A stretch of DNA of 64,000 nucleotides, taken from Paramoeba atlantica (Eukaryota; Discosea). The position numbers and the translations under genes were made by a program. The notes beneath the pieces were generated by a model. That model did no database searches. It saw nothing but the letters and a program-made list of their open reading frames with translations, and was not told the origin of the DNA. This document shows positions 20,201-29,420 of this stretch, one piece after another; positions within the stretch are counted from its first letter, which is position 1; each line of letters begins with the position of its first letter. The stretch is from the NCBI GenBank assembly GCA_977017575.1, contig CDRNVI010000043.1, positions 735,620 through 799,619 of the forward strand, read 5' to 3'.

Positions 20201-21220
20201 ATCGCCCGCTTTTGCCTTGTTTATAGCATTGGATATTCCTTCGGCTGTCAATGGAAAATTGTATCGCGGATCTATTGTGCACGCTGATTGTAGGTCGTTA
20301 TCTATTCCATTGGTTAAATTTTTGTATCCTTCGTGATCGATCGGTTCAGGTGGTGATAGAGGAGCTGGCAATGGTGGACCCTCATCATTGTTTCGTTGTT
20401 GCACTGGCGATTCGCAATCGTGGAAAAGGGGGTCTCGATTGTCATTGTTGGAATCGTCAGTCTGCTCTCGACTTGTTGCGCCCTCGTCATGTGGACTGAG
20501 ATTATGAGCCCTAGATTCTTGGACTTCGCGATTTAGTGGCGCGTGGGCCGTGGTATCGATGTTGCCTTGGTATCCTGTGCCTGTGTTTACGATTGGTTCA
20601 TGCTGTGGCGTTTGGTTTCGGTATGTCCCTACGAAGTCTTGCCATTTCTTTTTGATTTTAATCAACCGAGATTCTGGCGCTTGTTCATGTCCGCCTGCAA
20701 TTGTCGAGGATTCCGGATGGCTTTGATCTGACGGTTCTCGCTGATCTCGCGCTGGCCCTGGGGAAGGAATGAGCGGTAGACGGGGTGGTGATGGCGATTT
20801 CAGCGCTTCGGAATCGGCCGAGGACATCTGCAGAGCTCTCGTTCGCGCTTTACGCGAGAATGCGTGCATGCTGGGACGTGGGGCGGGTGGAGACGAGGAC
20901 AGCACACCCGACGGAGGCGAAGGCGGTCCACATCGTGGAGGTGAAGGGTGCGAAGGAGATTGCACGTGGGGAGCAAATGGCAACTGTTGCGGAGGTCGTG
21001 GTGGCGATGGCAGGGGCGATGGTGGTGGCGGCGATGGGGGCGGCGGTGAGGGCGGCGATGGGGGCGGCGGTGAGGGCGGCGATGGGGGCGGCGGTGAGGG
21101 CGGCGATGGGGGCGGCGCTGGCGGGTCCTTTGGGAGCTTCTTGCGGCGCGTGGGGGGAAGCGATTGAACAACAGGAGCTACCCCCGTATTCTTCGCCATG
21201 GCACGCGTGAGCATGCCCAT
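17294..21220 (-). CDS. RLE-2 LINE polyprotein, intact
   Basis: Open frame of 1308 residues starting at the first ATG, about 24 bp after the element 5' end. The N-terminus is strongly Pro/Ser-rich (PPSPPPPSPPSPPPP, about 35-80). A small beta-barrel-like segment lies near 340-410 (GDICDLTWGF, SRGTVSS, KLSMEYSG, FKGFLPP). RT: APGPTGTTDTIIR, SRLVAIPKVDKGIRPICVGE, LSIDLANAFNSPMRSDIAK, GVRQGSPLSTLYFCAF near 781, catalytic FAFIDDINMAS near 815. C-terminus: CPGC...H..GCVKCTGANATTRHN near 1100, CLKCTEAVSEQRKQEHQKTC, and endonuclease core RSGPDLVIFW... EIFYDFTVTNE near 1190. This is the reference copy for the many RLE-2 fragments in the window. Possibly still active. Confidence 0.92.
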   Translation of the reverse strand: MGMLTRAMAKNTGVAPVVQSLPPTRRKKLPKDPPAPPPSPPSPPPPSPPSPPPPSPPSPPPPSPPPPSPLPSPPRPPQQLPFAPHVQSPSHPSPPRCGPPSPPSGVLSSSPPAPRPSMHAFSRKARTRALQMSSADSEALKSPSPPRLPLIPSPGPARDQREPSDQSHPESSTIAGGHEQAPESRLIKIKKKWQDFVGTYRNQTPQHEPIVNTGTGYQGNIDTTAHAPLNREVQESRAHNLSPHDEGATSREQTDDSNNDNRDPLFHDCESPVQQRNNDEGPPLPAPLSPPEPIDHEGYKNLTNGIDNDLQSACTIDPRYNFPLTAEGISNAINKAKAGDICDLTWGFDCQDTLSVSRGTVSSANHRSGRTKLSMEYSGVQGHKVNNTFKGFLPPQTNVRVYKIQWVKRQIPMDHSERSKTNVSQTVTKYTEEDLDLTPMPKLRAIHADFAPCVIAIYRDIIRDYAISSYDLRNDIWNRVLSAMKHSLTVVRTASRRQKRRRPFRDDENDMDTDEKSKAEMRTIKKATRLALEGCVTKATKVLDQEVRPHELTDDEICEKLKDLHPQNHETFDLPDDSPEIAIIATEELRAAGRRLVKGSAPGPTGTTDTIIRLLMDDEICCVSMCHMLADLINGFLSKQVMNRLKRSRLVAIPKVDKGIRPICVGEVFLKLAGIVLVARHEHTLEKLFAPLQFGVSIQSGCEKVVHRLQSHYQEGKAILSIDLANAFNSPMRSDIAKVVFGLCTLRPFRRFFHTEYSEASELLYYGKNGEHYETIYSSAGVRQGSPLSTLYFCAFMQPILETLAAEFPQVKIFAFIDDINMASEDHQALANAFLRLHGLLAEKRVKMAKHKCVWFSGKNKIPIPETLQTEGVKTENAATKTLGAFIGDDEVVSECLAQKLKKHEAIFRRLKLMGLNNISLLLLSKSVNIRHRYHTRVHTPAASEKLCKQFDKEVEEVMRTWLGKMSDKHISWCRLPVKKGGLGLPSSAETRNAAYNSSKRVSLERCKINSARLTHDEEMMRESEVVSDDGAVTDAMLNQKVYQELTKKNEEVAPLVKACSEKGNHDWLQGRTRCIPSSQFTLVVMARLGIAHRRMPNNFLCPGCRMILESKHSLAHLLGCVKCTGANATTRHNALVRHIYDLCLRAGIPCEREPRQFTSYRCLKCTEAVSEQRKQEHQKTCGTTSFHRSGPDLVIFWVSGEIFYDFTVTNELSKSNIHKRGAQLMQEAEKRKLDTYVNSDLIPREKFVCLSVLAGGAMNKSSVALLKALADANGRDRETVVRDFGMHLQELNGVILNAQMGKALSQV
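21000..21125. repeat. 24-bp GC-rich minisatellite inside RLE-2 N-terminus
   Basis: Tandem copies of a G/C-rich unit (GGCGGCGATGGGGGCGGCGG plus GTGA on the plus strand) encode the PPSPPPPSPP repeats of the RLE-2 protein. Copy number is likely to vary between element copies. The G-rich strand could also form quadruplexes. Confidence 0.85.
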
Positions 21221-21244
21221 TTAATAAAATTTAATAAAAATCAA

Positions 21245-21639
21245 CACGTGGCCGTTGCCCACATGGGCTGGAGCGCCTCGCCCAATTGAGTGGCGCGCGG
21301 GTCCTCGGGGGGCATTCGAAGAATCGCCCTCAGCAGCTCCTGGCGGCGTCCTCCTGGCGGCTGTGCGGCGTCGGCGGTTACGACGGCAGCGGTTTTGGCG
21401 GCGGCGGTCTTGGCGGCGGTGTAAACGGGAACGGGAAGCCGGGGTAGAGGACGGATTGGGAGGGAGACGCTTCTGCGCCTTAGACGTAACGGGGAGAGAG
21501 GGCGGGGAGGAGGAGTAGTGCCACGCACGCGTGGCCGTCTTTCGCGCTGGCGGAGAGACGGGGAGGAAACGGGGGTAAGAATATCCACCCGTCGTCGCCT
21601 GGGACGACGGGCACGAGCAGTAATTGGGGTGGGGGGCAT
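21245..21639 (-). pseudogene. YR1 segment upstream of the LINE insertion (fossil)
   Basis: Arg/Pro/Ala-rich open sequence of about 130 residues between Gag and the RLE-2 insertion, in the position expected for the start of the recombinase region of YR1. Its inner edge is the 7-bp target duplication of the LINE. Low-complexity composition gives no further clue to function. Confidence 0.65.
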
Positions 21640-21642
21640 TTC

Positions 21643-23046
21643 CTAGTGGAAAGCCCGTGTTGCGCCGTAACGGTTGGCGCCGCCCACCACCCCGCCGCGA
21701 AAATCCTGTTGCGGGGTGCGTGTGGTACGGAACTGCCCCCCCTGCTGTTGGGACGCTTGGGGGCAGTTCGATCGGAGGTGGCCTGGCTGATGACAGCCAA
21801 AACAGAAAGGTCCTTGGCTGCGTCGACGAGGAGCACGCTGCGCAGTCCGGCCCCTCAGTTGCTCGTCAACCACAAGCTGACCGTAGCGGTCCTGAGGGTC
21901 GTCGTCACGGTGCAACCGCTGTTGCACACGCTCGACAGCAACGCCCGCCGCAGCCCAATAATGGTTGCGAAGCTCTTCGATGATGAGAAGGGCTACGGCG
22001 AGGTTGTGCTTCTCTAGCCATCCCTCCGTATTGCACGCAGCGTACACCCATTCAGTTAACATCTTGAACAGGCGCTCACGCTGCGGCGGAGGGTTGAAGC
22101 GTACCCCAAGCTGCGGAGCTTCGCGCAGCTCACGGATGAGTTCACGTGGCTTGAACAAATCATCCGTGTCGATCCACGGTTGCCAAGTAACCGGATCGTA
22201 GGGGGAGAAGCCTTTCGGGTCCGTAATACGGACGCGTTCAAACGTGGGGATCAGATCTTCAACTGGTTTCCCACCCGGCATCTGCGCCCGAACATGGGCC
22301 AGTTCCAAAGAGTGGTAGTTGATCTCGGGATGGGGAAAACAATAGGCAGTGTTCTTGTCCCCATCCCACTCGGCGAACAACTCAGTTGAGTTAGGGTCCT
22401 TAGGATGCGTCATATGCACCAACCCTATAACCGTCTGCCGTAGGCCGTCACGGGGAAGGGACCATACAGCCTCGACGGTGACCTCGTAGTCCTTACGCAG
22501 AAGCTCAATCACTTTCGTGATGAACTCTTCTTTGCTGGATTGTGTCATGATCCCACGCGCATCACAGCGTGAACGCTGAGGCAACTCGACGTGGTCAATG
22601 TCAAGGGCCTCGTAACGGCGCGGCGAGCGAGAAGCCTCAACCTGGTCGGGGTTAAGGGTTCCTCTTCGTCGCATATGGGGCTCGGGAGCCTCCAGCGGAA
22701 AAGGGTACGGGCTAGGGAGGGAGCTCGCAGGCAAACTGGGAAGGTTGGAAGGGAGAGGGCTAGGCGGTTCGCGGGCGGGGCTGAGTGCTCTTCCTGAAGG
22801 GCGTACCTTTCGGCGCGCTGGGACAGGAGTAGGGGGAATCGGAGGAGGTCGCGCGGATACCTGCGGAGCCGGCTGCGTGGGGAGAGGGGGGAGAGGGGGG
22901 CGCACGGGAGGGCACGAAAGGGACTGACGCTTAGAATGGTCTTGGACGGAGGAGGTCTGAATGGGTGTCGGCGCCCTATTCCGCTTCGGTGATCTATCGC
23001 GCTCCTGGCGTGGCTCCGACGGAGCCCGTAAACGTTGGGATCTCAT
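21643..23046 (-). pseudogene. YR1 Gag-like region (fossil)
   Basis: About 465 residues from the ATG at 23046 (MRSQRLRAP). Basic, Pro-rich N-terminus, then a segment near 187-250 (VTVEAVWSL, ELFAEWDGD, YCFPHPEINYH) resembling the small beta-barrel of the LINEs, a helical middle (LREAPQLGVRFNPPPQRERL), and a C-terminal CCHC zinc knuckle CFGCHQPGHLRSNC. The knuckle supports an RNA-binding Gag role. Paralogous to 51442-52371 in YR2. Confidence 0.8.
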
Positions 23047-23099
23047 ACACAAAACTTTAAACGTAACAAAATAACAACCTAACAAGAATATAACAAACG

Positions 23100-23224
23100 A
23101 GTAAACACCCCCCTCCATGCAATTAGAGAATACTACATCATAATTTGAGAAAATTATGTGCCCCGAAGGGCCAGCAGGCAAATATATAGCCGCCCCTCGG
23201 CTAAATTTCAAAACGTGAACTATT
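23100..23224 (-). repeat. YR1 5' repeat-like segment
   Basis: Contains ATTATGTGCCCCGAAGGGCC, close to ATTATGTGCCCCGTAGGGCC in repeat A of YR2 (43585-43778 and 52412-52605). It lies just upstream of Gag, where repeat A1 sits in YR2. Similarity outside this core is weak to my eye, so the exact ends are uncertain. Confidence 0.55.
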
Positions 23225-23327
23225 AGTGTGTTCTTAAGCTTGTGAATTTTATTTTATTAAGCAAAGAATGTAAAGTCACTCGAGGCAGCTTTTCATCTGA
23301 ATTTCGTAGTTTTCGCTACGCAGGCGT
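23225..23327 (+). repeat. 5'-truncated copy of the 314-bp SINE-like unit
   Basis: 103 bp that match, with one mismatch, the reverse complement of 25612-25714. It starts inside an 18-bp unit (AGTGTGTTCTT) and ends in CGCTACGCAGGCG, followed by TT and an A run (23328-23341). Truncation at one end with a shared end followed by A residues fits a retroposed short element in plus orientation rather than a terminal inverted repeat. Confidence 0.85.
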
Positions 23328-23340
23328 TAAAAAAAAAAAA

Positions 23341-23957
23341 AAGAGGACTCAAAGGCTGCACACCGAATTGGGAGACAAGCCGTCAGGCCCAGCCCGCCTT
23401 TCTTAACCGGTAAACGTAACTGAGTTATCTGATCCTGAGATAGCGTTCCAAACCACGAATTCAACACCTCTTCTACCTCGTGATCGAATAGTTTAGCTAG
23501 ATTTTCGGAGACTATGGGGTGGTGTACTCTCAACTGGTAGTTCTGACGTACATTCACGCATTTGGACAACAATTGTGCCGACGTGTTGTTGATACCCATC
23601 TGCTTCAGACGTCGAAAAATTTCATAATGTTTTTGCAAAGATTTCACCAGCTCTTCGCTGACCTTACTTTCTTCGCCGATGAAAGCACCCAGTACCTTTA
23701 TCGTACAGTCTGCTTTTTTTACCTCTGCACTGCTGAGTTCTTGCGGCATTGGAATGTTCCCCGTCCCTCCAAACCACATGCATTTGTTTGTTGAAACAAT
23801 CAGGCTGCAGTCTTGCAATAGGGATTGGAGGCGTGTGAAAGCTTTTGTTAAAAGCTGCGGGTCGTCGGAAACAAGGTTGATATCGTCTATGTACGCGCAG
23901 ATTTCAACTCCAGGAAATTCTTCAGCAAGATTTTCTAATATTGGCTGCAACAGAGCG
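23341..23957 (-). pseudogene. RLE-2 internal fragment identical to 31903-32523
   Basis: Inverted copy of the RT part of the RLE-2 LINE at 29421-33709, from ALLQPILENLAEEF through AYIDDINLVS to CAAFESS; as far as I can compare by eye the about 617 bp are identical. Both ends lie inside the LINE, so this is not an ordinary 5'-truncated insertion. Confidence 0.93.
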
Positions 23958-23964
23958 CAAAAAA

Positions 23965-25160
23965 ATTTCTAAAGAAATTAAAGCTAAATCTAGAAGCCAT
24001 AAGTATCCTCCTCTGTACGGGGCTCCAAGAACCGACGCAACTGGCAGTTTAACACTGCCCCATTCAATTCTTGCAAATGCAGCGCAAAGTCTCGTTCCAC
24101 CGCCTGCGGATTCATGGACGATTTCTCGGCCAAAATGTGTAGTAGCTCTCTTGTGTTGGCGTGAAGTGATCCGCTTGCAAGGATGGGTAAGCACCGAAAG
24201 TTGTCCTCTCTTAATATTTTGGTCGCCACGTACTTGGTGCGTTTCCTCGTGATCGCGTCTTGGAGTGCTTTTGCTGGCTTGGTACCGAGAATGGAAGGAG
24301 CGAGCTCGTGTACGACTGTAAGGTCATAAAAGATCTCCCCTGTGGCCCAATATACTACCAAATCGGGGCCCGATCGATGCAACGCGCTGCCTTTGCACGC
24401 TGTTGCATGCTCCCTCTTTCGCTCTTCGGAAATTACCTCCGAGCACCCGAGGCACGTGTACGATGAAAACTGACGGGGCTCCCGCTCGCATGGGATACCG
24501 GCCTTCATGCAAAGGTCGTAGATGTAACGAATCAGACAATTGTGCTTCGTAGTCGAATTCGTTCCGGTGCACCTGACGCATCCCGGCACGTGGGTGAGAG
24601 CGGTCTCGCCGTTGATTTCCGTTTTGCAGCCCTGGCAGAGAAAGGATGAAGGGAGCTCCGGGTGACAGATACCGAGCCTCGGCATCACTGCTAGGGTGTA
24701 TTGTCGCGTCGGTATAAATCGTTCGGTCGCGTGCAGCCACGAGTAGCTTCCTTTCCGAGTAGTTGCCTGCATTATCTGCGCAGTTTTCTTGGTTTCACAC
24801 AGACGCGTTTTTATCGCCTTGTGTACTGCTTTCTCCGCAGACTCTTCTTCCGGTACAGCGAATCTGGTATCTTTGTCTCACATTGACGCATTTCGACAGG
24901 ATGAGGCACGAGACATTATTTGCTCCCATTCTCCGCAATCTTCTAAAAATTGTTTTATGCTTACGAAGATTCCTTAAAAGAAGATTGCTGACCCGTTCAT
25001 TTTCTCCGATGTATGCCCCTAGTGCTTTCAGGGCATCTGACTCAGAATTCACCCCGGCCATCTTTAGTCTCTGGAATTTCTCTACCTTCTCTCCCGCCAA
25101 ACCACACACATTTTCTGTTAGCGAGTTTTCTGTTAGCAACGTTTCTGTTACCACACACAT
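23965..25160 (-). pseudogene. RLE-2 3' part with internal deletion
   Basis: Minus-strand debris of another RLE-2 copy. Order on that strand: part of the RT thumb (KALGAYIGENERVSNLLLRN, RRLRRMGANNVSCLILSKC), a deletion of about 250 bp relative to 39467-40057, then the C-terminal half (GSYSWLHATERF, CQGCKTEINGETALTHVPGC, RSGPDLVVYWATGEIFYDLT) to the stop at 23990 and a short 3' UTR. The retained parts match 39467-39885 almost perfectly. Confidence 0.85.
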
Positions 25161-25515
25161 TTTCTGTTAGCAACGTAGAATGGGTGGCACCGCCCAGTAC
25201 CGAATATAACAAGGTACTAAGAAACTAGGGTGGGTGCCATTCGGGCTAATCTTTGGAATGTGTTTGTGTGTTTTTTTTTTATCCACCCTCAAAAGATAGA
25301 GTGGTTTTTTTGGTCAAGGGGCGCCTTATTTGCATTACCTAAGGTGCAGGGGTATAGCGCACCCCACCTCCCTAGCTGTAACCTAACTCCTCTCCAAGCG
25401 GAGGTCAGCCGTAGCTTGCTATGGCTGGCTCTCCGGATACGTCGCAAGACGTATTCGGACTGCCCGTTTGGGGAGTTGAGGGGCCATAACTTTTCGGAGT
25501 CAAAAGGCCCAATAC
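25161..25515. other. Unassigned, no gene seen
   Basis: About 355 bp with no convincing coding similarity. It holds a T-rich tract (25270-25310) and moderately G/C-rich sequence without an obvious tRNA-like A/B box. It joins RLE-2 debris to the 5'-truncated RLE-1 copy, so it may be older flanking sequence or an unrecognised short element. Confidence 0.5.
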
Positions 25516-25611
25516 ATCATCATCATCACAGAGGATCATCAGGTGGCGCACTTTACCTCCGCCCAGAACACGTGCAAGCGGCAATGCAATATCACAATGA
25601 CGGGCACACAA

Positions 25612-25925
25612 CGCCTGCGTAGCGAAAACTACGAAATTCAGATGAAAAGCTGACTCGAGTGACTTTACATTCTTTGCTTAATAAAATAAAATTCACAAGC
25701 TTAAGAACACACTTTTTATAAAGAACATACTTTTTATAAAGAACACCTACCAAGAATATAAAGAATGAATAATGAGTAAACTATTAAAACAAGCAAAATT
25801 CACTCCAAACAAACAAAATTCACTCCTTGGTTCCTCCTATTGTAAAGCATATTGAGAAAAGTACAGACATTAACAGCAGCAATACTCTCCGTGAGCTCTT
25901 TATCTGAAACACAAACTCTTTATCT
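25612..25925 (-). mobile_element. 314-bp SINE-like unit with 9-bp target duplication
   Basis: Inserted into the plus-strand RLE-1 copy and flanked by GGCACACAA (25603-25611 and 25926-25934). Without it the RLE-1 reading frame runs on. In minus orientation it contains two and a half 18-bp units of the APE-2 array type (AAGAACACACTTTTTATA on the plus strand, 25703-25748) and ends in CTACGCAGGCG. No coding capacity and no clear RNA polymerase III boxes. A second, shorter copy lies at 23225-23327. It may be a non-autonomous derivative moved by an APE-type LINE, by analogy with RIME/NARTc/SIDER. Confidence 0.82.
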
Positions 25926-26118
25926 GGCACACAAATCCACTGGGCACGCTCACAAATTTCACCAACCATATGCTCGCTGGGAAGTTACCACTCGACGTTC
26001 AAGACCACTTTGCCGGAGGAAGGCTATGTGCTTTGGAAAAGGGAGAACACGACGTGCGCCCAATAGCCGCTGGAGAAACGCTCCGCCGTCTGGTGAGTAA
26101 AGTGGCCTGCCTATCAGT

Positions 26119-27903
26119 TTTTTTTACTTACATAGATAGGGAAAATTTTTTTTTTTTTTTTTATTAGGGGGTTTGTCCAGGGGATTTTTTTATGCTATAA
26201 AAAATCCATTTATACTAAATTATCTTTTTTTTTTGTTATGTAAATGCGCCAATTACTATCTCAAGTTCTGAAAAATCTATCCTGACTGCAGGCTTTAGAA
26301 GCTCTGCCCCTCTTTAGAAACTCTTTATATAGCGAACTGGAGAGCCCCCTTGTCCTTCTCAAGGTAATTCCGAAGTTGTGAATATAGTATGGCACCATTT
26401 TGCTCCTGTAGCAAAAGTTGTAGCTCAAGCTGAAGCTGCTGTCGAGGTACGCTGCCCGCATCTGCGAGGGCCATTAACAGCGACTTCGTATTGAAATGGA
26501 GGGATCCACCAGAGAGGATGGGAATACATCTGAATTTTTCTTTCGCGATTTTATTTGTTGCGACATAAGTATCGTGTTTTCGTTTGATGGCGTCCCGGAA
26601 TAGCTTATTGCATTTCGTTCCCAAATTTGAAGGCGCTAATTCATGTACCACGGTGAAATCGTAATATATTTCTCCATCATTCCAGTAAATTACGAGATCT
26701 GGTCCAGAGCGGCGAAAAGATTTCCCTCCGCACACTTTACTATGTGTCTGCCTGTATTCCGGCCCGACTACTTCATTGCATTGCGTGCACCGATACGTTG
26801 AATATAGACGCGGTTCCTTCTCACAAGGAATGCCAGCTTTCAAGCTTAACTCATAGAGGAAATTCACTAGCGTGCTATGTTTCACGGTTGCGTTGAGCCC
26901 TGAGCATTTTGTGCAGCCTGCTATGTGCGTCAGAATGGAACCGGATGTTAGTAGAACTTTGCATCCTGGGCATAACATTCGGGGTGGAAGTTCCGGATGA
27001 GTTAGACCTAGCCTAGGTAAAAGTGCCAGAGTGAATAGATGAGATGGCACAAACCGTGCGCTTGACATGATCCATGCGTAGTTTCCTTTATGCGTCGTTG
27101 CTTGCAATATAGATGCCATGGGAGATTCCGACTCCGTGAGTTGCACCCAAGTTTTCGCGTGTATCTCTGCCGCCTGCGTTGATTCGTCTACTGGTACGTC
27201 CTTATGCATGTTGGCATTCGCTTCTTGGAATTCCCCAGTCCGAACTGAATTGGTTTTTGGGCGTTCAAGAACTGTGAATTTCGAAGATTCATATGCCGCT
27301 TTGCGGGTAGGTAGACACGCAGTCAGACCCAGGCCTCCTTTCTTTACAGGTAGTCTAAGTAGCGAAATCTGGTCGTCGGATAGCTTTCCAAACCACGAAG
27401 TGAGAACTTCCGCAATGGCATTGTCAAAATTGAACGTTAATGCCTCAGTCGCAGTTGAGTTATGTACACGCATGTGATAAGTTTGCCGTACGTTTACACA
27501 TTTTGACAGCAATTGGGTTGACACGTTGTTTGCTCCCATGAGCTTGAGTCTCCTGAAAATTGCATCGTGCTTTTTGAATGTACTTAAAAGTTTCTCACTA
27601 ACTTTATCATCATCTCCTATAAAAGCTCCGAGTGTTTTCAGTGCATCTTCTTCATTTCTCACCCCTGCATCCCTGATGTCATCAGGTAAAGGCTCCTTGT
27701 TTACCCCGCTGAACCAGACGCACTTCTCAGTTGATACAAGGAGATCTTCCGCTGCCAGCAGTTCTTTTAGGCGTACAAAAGCTTTGCTTAAGAGTTGCGT
27801 GTCGTGGGAAGCGAGGTTAATATCATCAACGTATGCAGCAATCGTGATGTCAGGGAATTCTGCAGCCAAAGTTTCAATAATTGGTTGTAAAAAGGCGCAA
27901 TAG
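26119..27903 (-). mobile_element. RLE-2 LINE, 5'-truncated, inside RLE-1
   Basis: Insertion flanked by TATCAGT (26112-26118 and 27904-27910). On the minus strand it starts inside the RT at YYCAFLQPIIETLAAEF, shows catalytic AAYVDDINLAS, LRLPVKKGGLGL, the CPGCKVLL...CTKCSGLNATVKHS motif and the endonuclease core RSGPDLVIYWNDGEIYYDFT, with a stop at 26325. The frame 27869-26325 is open for 514 residues. The 3' UTR of about 200 bp ends in A-rich sequence (minus-strand A run about 26143-26163). A textbook 5'-truncated, target-primed insertion. Confidence 0.92.
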
Positions 27904-29033
27904 TATCAGTAAAAGCGCGAGCCCGCAAAATTTTCAAAGGCCATCAGTACGGGGTAGCCACGCCCGCCGGGGCCGAGCGAGTTATACATCTGTGTCGCCA
28001 GGCCTTTGCTGCTCGCACGGAAGATGACGACTTTGTTCTATGTAAAATCGACCTACGTAATGCCTTCAACCAAGTTTCAAGGGACTGGTTCATAGCACTA
28101 ACACGCGAGCATTTCCCCACGCTTACTCCTTACGTCGAATGGTGCTACACTTCGGAAAGTAAGCTTACCTTTGGAACACGCGTTATTAAATCTCGTGAGG
28201 GTGTCCAGCAAGGGGACCCCTTGGGCCCTCTTCTTTTCTCGTTAGTCAGGAGGGAAGTCGCCTCAGAAATTCACGCAGCAGCCCCCAAATTAGACCTAAA
28301 CCTCTGGTACCTGGATGATGGCGTTTTGGCTGGCACTTCCTGTGATGTGCGACACGCGTTCGACGTTATCGAAATGAAGGGTCCACAATGGGGCCTACAC
28401 CTCAACGCTGCAAAATGTGAGATTATTACCCACCCAGCATCTTCTCATCGTTCTTCTGTTTTTCCCGATCTCCCTGGCCCTAACAAAAACCTCGAAGGCA
28501 ATTTTTACATTCTGGGAAGCCCCGTTGGATCGCCAGAGTTTTGTCGTGAATATCTCGTCAACAATGCAGTCGAAATGGCAGAAGATTCTCTGGACGCTAT
28601 AACGCACCTCGAAGACCCCCAGGTTGCCTTATCCCTCATTCGTCACTGCACTGGCTTCTGCCAGATGGTTTACTCCCTACGAACAACCCCAACATCTGAA
28701 CTTCGGGATCTCTGTCGGCGCTTGGACGACGCCGTGCAACGCGCGGTAGAGAATTTTTTCCGTCCTCTGACCCCCGAGGCCCGCCGTCAAACACAACGAA
28801 ACAAGCGATTTGGCGGGTTAGGACTCCGTTCCGCGGAAGAGCACTCTACTTCAGCCTATATCGCCTCTGTCGCATTTGCATCGGAGCTAGATCGCTGGGA
28901 CCCCACGGAGGCAGAAGGTTTCGAAGAAGCCGTAAGCGATGTCAATAAAAGGGTGGGGAAAGACATCGTAGACATTCAATCAGGGAGAATACCGAAAGGT
29001 TTCGCCTTGTCATCCACTCCGCCTTTCAGTAAA
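27904..29033 (+). pseudogene. RLE-1 RT catalytic segment
   Basis: Central piece of the plus-strand RLE-1 copy. Motifs: HQYGVATPAGAERVIHLC, LCKIDLRNAFNQVSRDWF, EGVQQGDPLGPLLFSLV, catalytic NLWYLDDGVLAG, LNAAKCEIITHPASSHRS, ALSLIRHCTGFCQMVYSL, RNKRFGGLGLRSAEEHS. It begins at the 7-bp duplication of the preceding RLE-2 insertion and ends at AGTAAA, the duplication of the next one. Confidence 0.92.
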
Positions 29034-29420
29034 TTTTGTTTTTTTCTCTTCCTCATTGATCGCTGCATCGAAAACTCTTCCAAAACTAGCTAGCAGCGTT
29101 GAGGAAAAGAAATCACCAAATACTCACAATCTCAACTTAGGGATTAATAAGGGGGGAGATTACTATGAGTAGATCTTATGTTTTCCTTTTTGTAAATTAT
29201 GCAGTCTGACTTAGCTTCTAATATCGATTAGAAGTTCGGATTCTCTTTTGACTATGGATCTCCAACTCTAAATTCCCAACTCTGCGGCACCCTTATCCTT
29301 CTCCAGAAAAGACCGCAGCTGTGAATGCACAACGGCCCCATTTAACTCTTGCAGGTGGAGCTGAAATTCGAGGTGTACTTGCTTCCGGGGGAGACAGCAC
29401 GCATCTGCTAGAGCACTCAG

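Larger units (their letters stand above)
17130..21244 (-). mobile_element. RLE-2 LINE, full length, inside YR1
   Basis: Complete RLE-2 LINE flanked by a perfect 7-bp target duplication (CCACGTG on the minus strand; plus-strand 17123-17129 and 21245-21251). The 5' leader is very short and begins TTGATTTTTATT; with the duplication it reads TGTTGA, so it may retain the last 3-5 bases of a spliced leader. The 3' UTR (17293-17130) ends not in poly(A) but in about 2.7 copies of an 18-bp unit, AAGACCACTTTTTGTATT. Perfect target duplication and intact coding frame indicate a young insertion. Confidence 0.9.
14674..23224 (-). mobile_element. YR1: VIPER/TATE-like YR retroelement (fossil)
   Basis: Fossil tyrosine-recombinase retroelement read on the minus strand: 5' repeat-like segment (about 23100-23224), Gag (23046-21643), recombinase region (21639-21245 and 17122-16213), RT/RNase H (16325-14667). 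This order matches VIPER/TATE of trypanosomatids. An RLE-2 LINE (17130-21244) lies inside the recombinase region. No 3' repeat set like that of YR2 is visible; RLE-3 sits at the 3' side. The element is broken: one LINE insertion and a lost or displaced 3' end, perhaps little else. Coding content is still readable, so it is not very old. Confidence 0.85.

Noticed and set aside
20769-21210. Gly- or Ala/Met-rich open frames on the plus strand
   Set aside because: Shadows of the G/C-rich minisatellite that encodes the Pro-rich N-terminus of RLE-2 on the minus strand.
23225-25714. 103-bp inverted repeats as termini of a 2.5-kb DNA transposon
   Set aside because: The right copy is part of a 314-bp unit with its own 9-bp target duplication, and the left copy is followed by an A run. 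The enclosed sequence is RLE-2 debris with no transposase.
29321-29420. First 33 or so codons of the long RLE-2 frame as its N-terminus
   Set aside because: This stretch is the antisense of an RLE-2 C-terminus (LQELNGAVVHSQLRSFLEKD on the other strand) and lies outside the 8-bp target duplication.
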